The position numbers and the translations under genes were made by a program. Of a stretch of DNA of 64,000 bases, positions 21,675 to 31,879 are shown one piece after another. The notes beneath the pieces were generated by a model. That model did no database searches. It was not told the origin of the DNA and worked only from the letters and a program-made list of their open reading frames with translations. This DNA is from Aquarana catesbeiana (taxonomy: Eukaryota > Chordata > Amphibia > Anura > Ranidae): contig NC_133332.1 in NCBI RefSeq assembly GCF_042186555.1, forward strand, positions 236,891,015 to 236,955,014. The letters are read 5' to 3'. Position 1 is the stretch's first letter, and each line of letters opens with the position of its first letter.

Positions 21675-22310
21675 TGTAGTGATATAAAAATATGTATCGG
21701 GTGATATGATGTAGAGTGGGTATGATAATTAATTAGTGGTTATTATAATGATGATGTAAGTACTCTTCCGTAGCAACCCAATTCTTCCAGAGAGATGCAC
21801 TTTATTGACTTCCAACCCAGAACAAAGTCCAAAGTCCACAGATGACAAAAAAATCCGACAGAGTATATAATTCAGGGTCCCATTTCTTTCTAGGTTTGCC
21901 TGTTCATACACAGACAAGCCTCTCCTAAAACTAAAAGCCAGCTTGAATGTCCTCTATGAAATACTAGTCCACTAGGAGGGAGTTTCTGCTAGGTCAACCC
22001 AAAATACTCTTTGATCCCATTGTTACCCCCTCAAGTCTAATTACCATCAATAAATACTTCTTCTATGGTCCTTTAAACAATGTACCCTTTGAAATGTTCA
22101 ATTAGGTTAACAGCCCATACCTCACACCCCTAGGTAGACTTGCATAAGACTAACACATCAAAGGGTCTTTAGCTGTTATCTTAAAATTGAGTTGGCTTGG
22201 ACAAATCAACCATTGTCAACTCAATTCTGGCCTGGTTAATATTGACTGTATGTGTGTACATATAATAATGTCCCACATAAATCGGTGAACATATTACAAC
22301 ATATACAACA
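21675..22310 (-). repeat. Copy A 3' LTR
   Basis: 636 bp. On the minus strand it starts TGTTGTATATG and ends CACTACA. It differs from the other LTR (25,584-26,219) at about nine positions by eye, near 98.6% identity, so the insertion is young. It carries AATAAA on the minus strand (plus 21,801-21,806) and a TATA-like TTATATA (21,864-21,870). Confidence 0.9.
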
Positions 22311-22330
22311 TATACCCCCACTTGGGTCGG
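22311..22330 (-). promoter_or_regulatory. Polypurine-like tract of copy A
   Basis: On the minus strand CCAAGTGGGGGTATA directly precedes the TGTTGT start of the 3' LTR, the expected place for the plus-strand primer. Confidence 0.5.
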
Positions 22331-22589
22331 TTCTAACTACTAGAATTGACCCATAAATCAAACAACAAAAAAATATCATTATGATTTAAGGTACTGGATG
22401 CTTTACAATGGCTCATATAAAATATGAAGTTGAAACTGGTTACATCTCTCTTCGCCAGCTTCTAAAATATCCCCATGAAACAGTCATTAGATAATATAAC
22501 TTTTAGACCATGACTAGAAAAGGATTTGGTAAACATCAGTGGCCCATATAGCTGTTAGGCCTTATTATATCACATCAAGATCTTGATTA

Positions 22590-23220
22590 TTGCGCAAAGA
22601 CGAGCTGATGTCACAGTCCATCCTTTGGTCTGACTTCATCACATCTCTCACCATCTCACTGAAAGTAAACTTGGTATGCTCTGGGAACTCCAATCCACAT
22701 AAGTCCAGGATTTTTTTCATCTTCAGGCTCAAGCTTTCCATTTTTAAAGATGCTTTTACGCAAACTCTCTACTTTCATCTTTATAGTAAGAAGAACTATC
22801 AATGTACCAGCACTCACTTTCAAGGTAGAAAAGGTTTGGATATGGCAGTAAAAACTGCTGCAAACTATTTCCTTGCACTTGACATTCATGAGTCCATCTT
22901 TGTTGATTGCCAGTCACAATTTGCTTTTGTAATTTGCTGTAGGCCGACCCTTCATTGCCTTCAATAAAGCAATTACTTGGATCATTCAGTCCACAATTAC
23001 ACTTGAATGGTATGCCAACATATACATATACCCCCACACGATGGTTCAGATAGAGTCATCAGTGTTGATCAGATCTTCTATCCAGACAAAGCGGCAGTGG
23101 AAATTCTTGCCAGTATCCTCACCATGAAAGGTAGAAAGATCTTTTTCATCCATATATGTCATAGCCTTTAGCATATTATAAACAACTGAATCAACAAAGT
23201 TTCAGATCATGACTAGAGTG
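22590..23220 (-). pseudogene. Unidentified second ORF remnant of copy A, possibly env-like
   Basis: Minus-strand reading frames, broken by shifts, encode a Cys-containing sequence: 'DTGKNFHCRFVWIEDLI', then 'GIPFKCNCGLNDPSNC', 'NQQRWTHECQVQGNS' and a hydrophobic stretch 'GTLIVLLTIKMKV' near its end. The same sequence with different breaks is in copy B (59,970-60,600), so it was part of the ancestral element. Position after gag and the clustered Cys and Trp suggest an extracellular or envelope-type protein, but I do not recognise the family and it may be something else. Confidence 0.35.
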
Positions 23221-23760
23221 ATAAATTTCACTCACCCCTCTTATAAATTTAGGAAAACCACCCAACATACTATAATTTATGCTATGCCAAGCCATTGTGC
23301 AGCATCTCACCTTAGATGTCAAATATATTGATCAATACACATTACGTAATATGTACCGATGGTATGAAAATTATTTTAGGTTTAAATGCTTCTCTTTGGT
23401 TTTAAGATAAAGTTCAAGAAATAAAACATAAAGAAAATAAAAAATAAAAAGCAAAATATATCAGGAGAAGGGAGAAAAATTAAAAATTAGGGCGTTGAAG
23501 AAAAAAGAAAAAAAAGGTCCACTGCTTGATGAATTCTTGAGAGTCCATGAATTCTTAATAATTCCTTGTTGTCTATTCAACATTTCTCCCATAATTCTCC
23601 CCTACTAGCCAGCAATTTCAGACTGTGCTTCTGCTTTTCACATGCAAGCATCTTCAGACGTCCCTGAAAGACAAAACTCTCCAACAAAACTAATTAGCAA
23701 GGTCTTTAAACGTAGTTTGAAGTTAAAACAAAACACTATTTACACATATACAGTTTAAAG

Positions 23761-25260
23761 CTAATTCACCCCCACTGCTAGAGAAGTGTCATTTGCATTC
23801 AAAAACAGATCTGGAGAATGTACATCTTGTACATTCATGACACCCTGTACCCCCTTCAACTGCTCTAATAATTTATCACGTTCCCCTCTCATCTTGTCAT
23901 ACTCAATCTTCAGGTGGTCATATTTCTGTTTTAACTGAGAAAACGGTATCCAGGTTTTGGACCTTTTCTTATTATTATTTTGGTCAGCTCTGTTTTTCAT
24001 ATTAATATCACCTATGTTTGACCCGATGTCTCCTCTCTGGCTGTTATCATAGGATATTATCTTCTGATCTTTATGCTCAGTATTTGTCCTAAACAATGTG
24101 GCTAAATCAATTTTGACAGCCTGCTCATTTGACTTTCTCCATAAATGGTCTGCTCTCAACAATATGTCTTTTAAATCATGAGGATTTGGGGTAACTAGTA
24201 AAATATTTAGTTTGATATCTTCATGCAATGTATCTAGAAACATACTCATATGTATCAAGCCCCCACGCTCAAATGCAAGATTATTACCGACCAATAATTC
24301 CATAATAGTTGCTATCCTGTGTGACAATTCATAGGGAGATTCATTTTGCATTTGTTGGATCTTCCCATGAATAGTAACATCAGAACGTACACCATACAAA
24401 ACACATAATAATTCCAGTAATATGTCCCTTGTCCTCAGAGGCTGAATGCAGATCTGTTTAATTCTCATCCAAAGACCACTTCCTAAAGAATGTTGCAAAA
24501 CTCTTTCTAAGTCAGATGGGTTGAGATTGTACATATCTCTGACCTGCTGCACGTCACAAAACCATTTTAAAAATCTGTTTAAATCATGGTATGGAACCAT
24601 TCCTATTTCTTTAAGAATTGCGTCTAATTCTTTTGATTTCAAAGGCTTCATTACAAGCTGAACTTCACCTGTATTATTATTATTGTTGTAAACTGTGGTA
24701 GTCACAGTGGGGGCAGCTGGTAATGAATTATCAGATTTAATATGAGGTTCTGTTTGCTGCAGATTGCTGAATCCAAGATTTGATGCATATCTGCATTCCT
24801 GAGATCTCTTCTCTAATTCCATAATTCTTAATTTTAATCTCTCATTTTCCTTTGATAATTCATCACAACATTTAGATTTCTCAAGTAAAACTTCTCCAAT
24901 GGTAACCGCATGCAATTTTAAATTTACTGTCTCAGTGTCTGATTGGTTTTGTAACCTCTCACAAACATTGTTGCTATTATCAACTGCATTCTGTAACTGG
25001 GTAATTTCCTCAACCTTACTATTCAAAGAACTTTCCATTGTTAAACAGCAAGATAACAAGCCCTGTATAATACAACCTTTTCTTTTACTTTCTGAAATTT
25101 TGCTATCAAAAACATTTTCCTCTAAAAATTCCTTCATCATCGTCCACGTCTGCTTACATTTTTCTGGAATTTCATAAGGACCGCCATGGCGCTTAATACA
25201 TTTTAATACCCATCTGTTAACTTTATCAGAACTGACACTAGCTTCACGCTGAGTAAGCAT
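23761..25260 (-). CDS. Gag-like structural polyprotein of copy A
   Basis: 499 residues from the ATG at 25,260 (MLTQREASV), intact. An in-frame extension up to 25,359 exists, but it runs through a strong splice-donor-like site (25,308) and is disrupted in copy B, so I prefer the inner start. Residues 1-70 are helical and basic. A coiled coil lies at about 75-160 ('EENERLKLRIMELEKRSQE' type). A linker with NNNNN follows (about 190-200). A capsid-like helical domain (about 210-400) includes 'QMQNESPYELSHRI', whose Gln, Glu and Arg spacing resembles the retroviral major homology region. The C-terminus is basic ('NNKKRSKTW') and then coiled ('KIEYDKMRGERDKLLEQLKG'). No CCHC knuckle. Gag identity is inferred from this layout and its place between LTRs. 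Confidence 0.7.
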   Translation of the reverse strand: MLTQREASVSSDKVNRWVLKCIKRHGGPYEIPEKCKQTWTMMKEFLEENVFDSKISESKRKGCIIQGLLSCCLTMESSLNSKVEEITQLQNAVDNSNNVCERLQNQSDTETVNLKLHAVTIGEVLLEKSKCCDELSKENERLKLRIMELEKRSQECRYASNLGFSNLQQTEPHIKSDNSLPAAPTVTTTVYNNNNNTGEVQLVMKPLKSKELDAILKEIGMVPYHDLNRFLKWFCDVQQVRDMYNLNPSDLERVLQHSLGSGLWMRIKQICIQPLRTRDILLELLCVLYGVRSDVTIHGKIQQMQNESPYELSHRIATIMELLVGNNLAFERGGLIHMSMFLDTLHEDIKLNILLVTPNPHDLKDILLRADHLWRKSNEQAVKIDLATLFRTNTEHKDQKIISYDNSQRGDIGSNIGDINMKNRADQNNNKKRSKTWIPFSQLKQKYDHLKIEYDKMRGERDKLLEQLKGVQGVMNVQDVHSPDLFLNANDTSLAVGVN

Positions 25261-25302
25261 TTTGACTATATTACTAATAATTAAAAAAAAAGGAAATATT
25301 TT

Positions 25303-25310
25303 ACTCACCG
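25303..25310 (-). promoter_or_regulatory. Putative splice donor upstream of gag in copy A
   Basis: On the minus strand GCG|GTGAGTAAAA lies about 50 bases before the gag ATG. It would suit a subgenomic spliced RNA. Copy B has ATGAGT at the same place (GT lost). Confidence 0.4.
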
Positions 25311-25563
25311 CATTAGTTACTCTATTAGCTTCCAGTTCAGGTCTTCTGGTACACGACACAGTCCTTTTTTTGTTGTTGTTTCCAGTCTCCAGAGAATAAT
25401 TCTGGGGTTCCCAACTTGTTTAAATTTGTAGATCAGACTCTCTTATGTCACAACCAGACATTAGAGTCACAGCACAGCTCTTGGTTCTTCATCAGACTTC
25501 TGTCCACCTCACAGGATTGTTGTCACCACCGACTTCTGTTACTAAGTCCGAAAATGCTCTTCT

Positions 25564-25583
25564 GGTCGCTTGAACGGCACCAA
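25564..25583 (-). promoter_or_regulatory. Presumed primer-binding region of copy A
   Basis: Directly downstream of the minus-strand 5' LTR the sequence is TTGGTGCCGTTCAAGCGACC. It has the TGG start expected of a tRNA primer site and is conserved in copy B at its first 16 bases, but I cannot match it to a particular tRNA. Confidence 0.45.
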
Positions 25584-26219
25584 TGTAGTGATATAAAAAT
25601 ATGTATCGGGTGATATGATGTAGAGTGGGTATGATAATTAATTAGTGGTTATTATAATGATGATGTAAGTACTCTTCCGCAGCAACCCAATTCTTCCAGA
25701 GAGATGCACTTTATTGACTTCCAACACAGAACAAAGTCCAAAGTCCACAGATGACAAAAAAATCCAACAGAGTATATAATTCAGGTTCCCATTTCTTTCT
25801 AGGTTTGCCTGTTCATACACAGACAAGCCTCTCCTAAAACTAAAAGCCAGTTTGAATGTTCTCTATGAAATACTAGTCCACTAGGAGGGAGTTTCTGCTA
25901 GGTCAACCCAAAATACTCTTTGATCCCATTGTTACCCCCTCAAGTCTAATTACCATCAATAAATACTTCTTCTATGGTCCTTTAAACAATGTACCCTTTG
26001 AAATGTTCAATTAGGTTAACAGCCCATGCCTCACAACCCTAGGTAGACTTGCATAAGACTAACACATCAAAGGGTCTTCAGCTGTTATCTTAAAATTGAG
26101 TTGGCTTGGACAAATCAACCATTGTCAACTCAATTCTGGCCTGGTTAATATTGACTGTATGTGTGTACATATAATAATGTCCCACATAAATCGGTGAACA
26201 TATTACAACATATACAACA
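25584..26219 (-). repeat. Copy A 5' LTR
   Basis: 636 bp, partner of 21,675-22,310. On the minus strand TTATATAC (plus 25,773-25,778) precedes CAATAAAG (plus 25,710-25,715) by about 60 bases, the TATA-R-poly(A) order of an LTR transcribed leftward. Confidence 0.9.
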
Positions 26220-26236
26220 CTACCCACTACAGCACT
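26220..26236 (-). mobile_element. Right target duplication of copy A and the head of the split SINE
   Basis: CTACC (26,220-26,224) duplicates 21,670-21,674; 'ccactacagcac' then completes the SINE head before LINE sequence resumes. Confidence 0.7.
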
Positions 26237-28447
26237 GATGGCATGGTTTCATGAAAGACAGAAGTTCTCAAACAAACCTGATTTCTTTTTATGAGGAGGT
26301 AAGTAAAACCTTGGACAGAGGGATGGCTGTGGACGTGGTATACCTGGATTTTGCAAAAGCGTTTGACACAGTTCCCCACACACGGCTCATGTGTAAGGTA
26401 AAGTCTACAGGTTTGGAAAGATCAATTTGTAAATGGATAGTGGTTAATTATTCTTACTCTGAATGGTCTAAGGTTATCAGTGGTGTACCCCAAAGTTAAG
26501 TGTTGGGACCCTCACTTTTTAATATCTTTATAAATTATATAGGGTCTGGGATTAAATGTAACATTTCTGTCTTTGCAGATGACACTAAGCTATGCAGTGG
26601 AATAACGTCCTTAAAGAATGTCTCCAATTTACAATGCACTGTCTAATTGGGCAACTAAGTGGCAAATTTAATGTTGATAAATGTAAAGTTATGCACTTAA
26701 GGGCTAAGAATATGCATACATTATACATACTAGGAGGAGTACAACTGGGGCAATCACTGGTGGAGAATGATCTGGGGGTTTTGGTAGATCATAAGCTCAA
26801 TAATAGCATGCAATGCCAAGTTGCAGTTTCCAAAGCAAGCAAAGTCCTTTCTTGTATTAAGAGAGGTATGGACTCCAGAGAGAGAGATATCATTGTGCTC
26901 CTGTACAAATCATTAGTAAGACCTCATCTGGAATATGCAGTTAAGTTTTGAGCACCAGTTCTCAAAAAGGATATCAGGGAACTGGAGAAAGTGCAGAGAA
27001 GGGCAACCAAACTGATGAGAGACATGGAGGAGCTTAGCTATGAGGAAAGATTAGAGGAACTAAATCTATTCCCTCATCAGAAGAGGAGATTAAGGGGGAT
27101 ATGATTAACATGTACAAATGCATAAGTGGTCCATATAGTGAACTTGGTGTTGAGTTATTCACTTTAAGGTCATCACAGAGGACAAGGGGGCACTCTTTAC
27201 GTCTAGAGGACAAAAGATTTCATCTCCAAATGGAAAGGTCTCTTCACAGTAAGAGCTGTGAAAATGTGGAATGGACTCCCTCCAGAGGTGGTTCTGGCAA
27301 GCTAAGTAGATTGCTTTAACCACTTCCCGACCGCTGCACACACATATACGTTGGCAGAATGACACGGGCAGGCAAATGGGCGTACCTGTACGTCCCTTGT
27401 GAATTTGCCACCTATCAGGCACGCATGGGATCATGCCCGCGGGTCCTGCAAACTTGATGTTCGCTGGAGGCCCACGATTGCAGCGAGGAGAGGAAAAACG
27501 GGGAGATGCCTATGTATACAAGGCATTTCCCTGTTCTGGCTAGCAACATGACAGGGATATACTGCTCCCTGTCATCGGGAGCAGTGGTCTCTGTCATTTT
27601 GTAGTGAGCCCATCCCCCTACAGTTAGAATCACTCCTTAGAACACACTTAACCCTTTGATTGCCCCTAGTGTTTAACCCCTTCCCTGCCAGTGTCATTTA
27701 TACAGTAATCAGTGGCTATTTGTAGCTCTGATCTCTGTGTAAATGACAATGGTCCCAAAATAGTGTCAAAAGTGTCCAATGTTGCAGTCCCAATAAAAAT
27801 CGCAGATCGCCGCCATTACTAGTGAAAAATTGAATAATAAAAATGCTATAAATCTATCCCCTATTTTGTAGACACTATAACTTTTGCACAAACCAATCAA
27901 TGTACACTTATTGTGATATTTTTTTTGGACCAAAAATATGTAGAAGGATACATATCGGCCTAAACTGTGGAAGAAATTTGTTTTTTGGGGGGATATTTAT
28001 TATAGCAAAAAGTAAAAAATGTGGCTTTTTTTCAAAATTGTCGCTCTTTTTTGTTTATAGCGCAAAATTAAAAATCCCAGAGGTGAGCAAATACCATCAA
28101 AAGATAGCTCTATTTATGGTTAAAAAAAGGATGTCAATTTTGTTAGGGTACAACGTCGCACGACCGCGCAATTGTCAGCTAAAGCAACACAGTACAGAAT
28201 CGCAAAAATGCTCTGGTCAGGAAGGGGGTAAATCCTTCCGGGGCTGAAGTGGTTAAAAAAGGCCTGGATTCTTTCCTAAATGTACATAACTATATATAAA
28301 TGGGTAATAACATTTATAGGTAAAGTTGATCCTGGGAAAATCCGATTCACAGGAAGGAATTTTTTCACTTGCTGCTGCAAATTGGATTTGGTTGAACTAG
28401 ATAGACTTATGTCTTTTTTTCAACCTGACTAACTATGTAACTATGTA
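26237..28447 (+). pseudogene. CR1/L2-type LINE, RT to 3' end
   Basis: Continues from 19,911. RT motifs: 'ISFYEEVSKTLDRGMAVDV' and 'YLDFAKAFDTVPHTRL' (26,330-26,385), 'KVISGVPQS' followed by a stop (26,470), 'FADDTKLC' (26,573), 'ENDLGVLVDHKLN' (26,765), 'SCIKRGMDSRERDIIVLLYK' (26,850-26,910), 'VRPHLEYAVKF' (26,920). The C-terminal end 'RATKLMRDMEELSYEERLEE' is near 27,005. An element of 933 bp (27,320-28,252) splits the C-terminal tail. The 3' end at about 28,370-28,447 has 'ggttgaactagatagactta' and 'ttttttcaacctgac'. Several stops and shifts. CR1 against L2 is not decided. Confidence 0.82.
27320..28252 (-). mobile_element. TTAA-flanked repeat T3
   Basis: 933 bp from CCACTTCCCGACC to GCTGAAGTGG, flanked by TTAA (27,316-27,319; 28,253-28,256), in the same orientation as T1. 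It lacks the gggcactgat array of T2. It shares 'cgcacgaccgcgcaattgtc' with T1 and T4. Confidence 0.78.
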
Positions 28448-28448
28448 T

Positions 28449-29025
28449 GATATATACTGCGTTAAAGGTACAGTAACGCACTGATTTATTCTGCATTAAA
28501 CATGCAGTAACGCACTGATATATACTGCATTAAATGTGCAGTAACACACTGATATATACTGCATTAAATGTACCGTAACACACTAATATATACTGCGTTA
28601 AACGTGCAGTAATGCACTGATATGTACTGCATTAAACGTGCAGTAACACACTCAAATATACTGCGTTAAACATGCAGTAACGCTCTGATATATACTGCAT
28701 TAAACGGGCAGTAACGCACTGATGTATACTTCGTTAAACGTACAGCAATGCACTGATATATACTGTGTTAAATGTACCGTAACACACTAATATATACTGT
28801 GTTAAACGTGCAGTAATGCACTGATATGTACTACGTTAAACGTGCAGTAATGGACTCAAATATACTGCTTTAAACGTGCAGTAACGCACGTTACTGCATT
28901 ACATGTGCAGTAACGCACTGATATACTGTGTTAAACGTAAATAATGCACTGATATATACGGCGTTAAACGCGCAGTAACGAACTCAAATATACTGCGTTA
29001 TATGTGCAGTATTGCACTGATATAT
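28449..29025 (+). repeat. 34-bp minisatellite, first block
   Basis: About 17 units of 'actgatatatactgcgttaa' plus 'acgtgcagtaacgc', 34 bp each, with scattered substitutions. It starts right after the LINE 3' end. Confidence 0.9.
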
Positions 29026-29198
29026 AGGGCTGAAACAACTAATCGATTATGAAATTAATTGATTATTATTTTCATAATCGATTAATTGGCCAGTAACATA
29101 ATGGGGTAAAAAAAACTAAAATGAGCCCTTTATAGTACAAAAGAGCAAATAATCACTACTGGAAATATTACTTTCACAGTTCTACAGTAAAAAAATTA

Positions 29199-29621
29199 AC
29201 CCCTTACACACAAGCGGAATTTCTGTTGGAAAAATCTTGGATGTTTTTTCCGATGGAATTCCGCTCAAGCTTGGCTTGCATACACACGGTCATACAAAAG
29301 TTCTCTGAACTTTCGACCGTCAAGAACGCAGTGACGTACAACACTATGACGAGCCAAGAAAATTAAGTTCAATGCTTCCGAGCATGCGTCGGATTGTTTT
29401 CGAGCATGCGTGGTTTTTTGTGCGTCGGAATTGCATACAGACGAACGCATTTTCGGATAGGAACTTTTTCCGACCGAAAAATAGAGAACCTGCTCTCAAT
29501 CTTTTGCTGGCGGGAATTCCGCCAGCAAAAGTCCGATGGAGCATACACACGGTCGCAATTTCCGACCAAAAGCTCTCATTGGAGTTTTGCTGGCGACATT
29601 TCCGATCGTATGTACGGAGCA
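29199..29621. mobile_element. Harbinger-like MITE inside the hAT element
   Basis: Rich in 'ttccgac/gtcgga' motifs and 'catacacacggtc'. The right end is ..GGAGCATTA, as in the other copies; the left end (CCCCTTACACACAAGCGG) is degraded. Flanked by TTA on both sides. Confidence 0.65.
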
Positions 29622-29704
29622 TTACAGTAGTGATTATCTGCTTTTTTTTTGTACTATAAAGGGCTAGTTTTAGTTTTTTTAACCCTATTATGTTACTAAA
29701 CGTC

Positions 29705-30092
29705 TTAGACCTGGTTCACATCTATGTGTTTTTTGGTGCTTTTTGCAGAAACACACTACAGGTCATTTACATCTTTTCCTATAGGACACGTTCACATCTA
29801 TGCTTTTTTCAGCCACTGCGTATTTGGAAAGGGTGAGGGACTTTTTTTTTAACTCAAAATGGTGCTTTTTTTGGTTCAATATACTTCAATGGAGAAGCTG
29901 CAGAAAAGCATGTAATATGTTTTTGCAGCAATTTGTGTTTTTTAATCTGCCCAACAACAAATTGGCCAAAAAAAAAATGCAAAAACGCAAATCGCAGCAA
30001 AATCACATGCGCAAAAATCAAAACGCACAGCAAAAAGCACTGCAGAAACAGATCAAAAGCAAACTGCATAGGTGTGTACCCAGCCTTATGCT
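29705..30092. mobile_element. MITE-like repeat with 'ggttcacatctatg' ends
   Basis: The left motif 'cctggttcacatctatg' and the inverse right motif 'cataggtgtgtacccagcc' bound A/T-rich sequence with many 'tttttgc/gcaaaaa' motifs. The ends are imperfect and no target duplication was fixed. At 30,090-30,400 a further short repeat, 'tgctggccacacggatcaat', begins; its limits are unclear. Confidence 0.45.
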
Positions 30093-30423
30093 GGCCACAC
30101 GGATCAATTTTCGGACAAGTATATTCAGACAAAAAATCTTTGTACATTCGCTGAATGAAAGAATGTTTGAAATTTTCACTTCTCACTTTTTAATTTTAAG
30201 TTTTTAACATTCTGTTCTTAAAACGAATGAAATTTCTGAACGAAAACCACATACACTGTCTGAAAATTAGTTTGACCAAGAAGTTTTTTATTTCCAAATT
30301 TTCCCGTCACTATGGTTGAAAATGAATGTCGATTTGACCCCAGTAGCGATTTGAAAATTTAACAAACGTTCTTAAAATTACATTTAAAAAAAAAAAAAAA
30401 AAAAAATGTGACAGTATACATAC

Positions 30424-30516
30424 AGTATATCTCTTCTAATAGTATATACAGTATATCTCTTCTAATAGTATATACAGTATATCTCCTCTAATAGTATATA
30501 CAGTATATCTCTTCTG
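30424..30516 (+). repeat. Tandem repeat, 26-bp unit
   Basis: Four near-identical units of 'agtatatctcttctaatagt' plus 'atatac' inside the hAT element. Confidence 0.85.
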
Positions 30517-30736
30517 TCTGTTATTCTCAGAGTGGATTAGAGATTTTGCTCCCTAAATATAGTTGGTTACCACTGCATAGAGATATTTAAGAATAAATTG
30601 CCTTTTTTTTAAACTTTACATATTAACTAAATTATACACCACACTTTTTTTTAAGTTTATTAAATGATTAATCGATTAATCGAAACAATAATCGGCCAAC
30701 TAATTGATTATGAAAATAATCGTTAGTTGCAGCCCT

Positions 30737-30856
30737 ACTGATATATACTGTGTTAAACATGCAGTAACACATTAATATATACTGCGTTAAACGTGCAGTA
30801 ACGCATTGATATACACTGCATCAAACATGCAGTAACGCACTGATAGATACTGTGTA
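30737..30856 (+). repeat. 34-bp minisatellite, second block
   Basis: About 3.5 further units of the same 34-bp repeat as 28,449-29,025, showing that the array was split by the hAT insertion. Confidence 0.88.
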
Positions 30857-31870
30857 GGGGGATGAGCCCGATGTTCGAGTCAAACGTAAGTTGACTCGAC
30901 CGAACAGCTAACATTATGCGGTGTTCGCGGCCAATTCGAAAAGCCGCGGAACACCGTTAAAGTCTATGGGAAACTAACATGAAAAACCAAATTCTGCTAA
31001 TTTTAAAGGCTTGTTTGCAATTTATTGCCATAAAAAAGTGTTTAGGGACCTGGGTCCTGCCCCAGAGGACATGTATCAATGCAAAAAAAAAGTGAAATGA
31101 TAAAAATTAAATATTCCTTTGAACATCGTGCCTGGGGGTTGTCCTTCGTATGCCTGTAATGTATCGCATTTTCCCTTTGTTTAGAACAGTATCACAGCAA
31201 AATTACATTTCTAAAGGAAAAAAGTCCATTTAAAACTGATTGTGGCTGTAATGTATTGTCGGATCCCGGCAATATAGAAAAAATTAATTGAAAAAAAATG
31301 GCATGGATTCCCCCCAGTCCATTACCAGGCCTTTTGTGGTCTGGTATGAATATTAAGGGGAGCCCCTAACCAAAATAAAAAAATGCATGGGGGTCCTCGC
31401 AAAATCCTATACCAGACCTGAATATTAAGGGGAACCCTACGCAAAAATAAAAAAAAATGGTGTAGGGGTCCCCCCAAAATCCATACCAGACCCTTATCAG
31501 AGCACGCAACCTGACAGGCTGCAGGAAAAGGGGGGGCGAGAGCGCCCCCCCTCATGAACCATACCAGGCCACATGCTCTCAACAGGGGGAGGATGTTTTG
31601 GGGTCCTCCCAAAACATCTTGTCCCCATGTTGATGGGGACAAGGGCCTTGTCTCCACAACCCTTGCCCGGTGGTTGTGGGGGTCTGCGGGCGGGGGGATC
31701 ATCGGTATCTGGATGCCCCCTTTAACAAGGGGACCACCATATCCTGGCCCCCCATGTAAATGAGTATGGTAACGCTACCAATTCACCAAAAGAAGTGTCA
31801 AAAATTGTTAAAATGACAGGAGACACTGTCTGCACATACACAAAAATACATAGCAAAGTAAAAAAAAACC
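30857..31870 (+). mobile_element. Foldback-family element, left-arm fragment
   Basis: Starts 'gggatgagcccgatgttcga' like the left end of the complete element ('ggatgagccgaacacc', 51,364). Then come 'gttaaagtctatggga', 'gacctgggtcctgcccc', 'ggcatggattcccc', and the 'ccagacccttatcagagcac' block (31,486). It ends after 'aaatgacaggagacactgtc'. The CT-rich segment and the central palindrome are missing. Confidence 0.75.
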
Positions 31871-31879
31871 ACCTTCTTA

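Larger units (their letters stand above)
21675..26219 (-). mobile_element. LTR retroelement copy A, Gag-only, minus strand
   Basis: 4,545 bp: two 636-bp LTRs, a Gag-like ORF and about 1.4 kb of mostly non-coding sequence. No protease, RT, RNase H or integrase motif was found on either strand. The 5-bp duplication CTACC proves one integration event, here into a SINE. Orientation is set by the Gag ORF, the TATA and AATAAA motifs in the LTR, and a G-rich tract at the proper end. It was presumably mobilised in trans by a pol-bearing relative. Copy B is at 58,523-63,987. Confidence 0.88.
29026..30736. mobile_element. hAT-type element (AGGGCTG ends) with nested insertions
   Basis: Starts AGGGCTGAAACAACTAATCG and ends GTTAGTTGCAGCCCT. 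Both ends contain 'aatcgattaat' palindromes, as in the widespread vertebrate hAT non-autonomous family. ACTGATATAT flanks both sides, though the target is itself a satellite with that motif. An inner inverted repeat (29,090-29,165 against 29,628-29,696) encloses a Harbinger-like MITE. No transposase. Confidence 0.78.

Noticed and set aside
28449..30860. CRISPR-like array
   Set aside because: Units are contiguous 34-bp repeats without unique spacers, in a vertebrate genome; it is a minisatellite.
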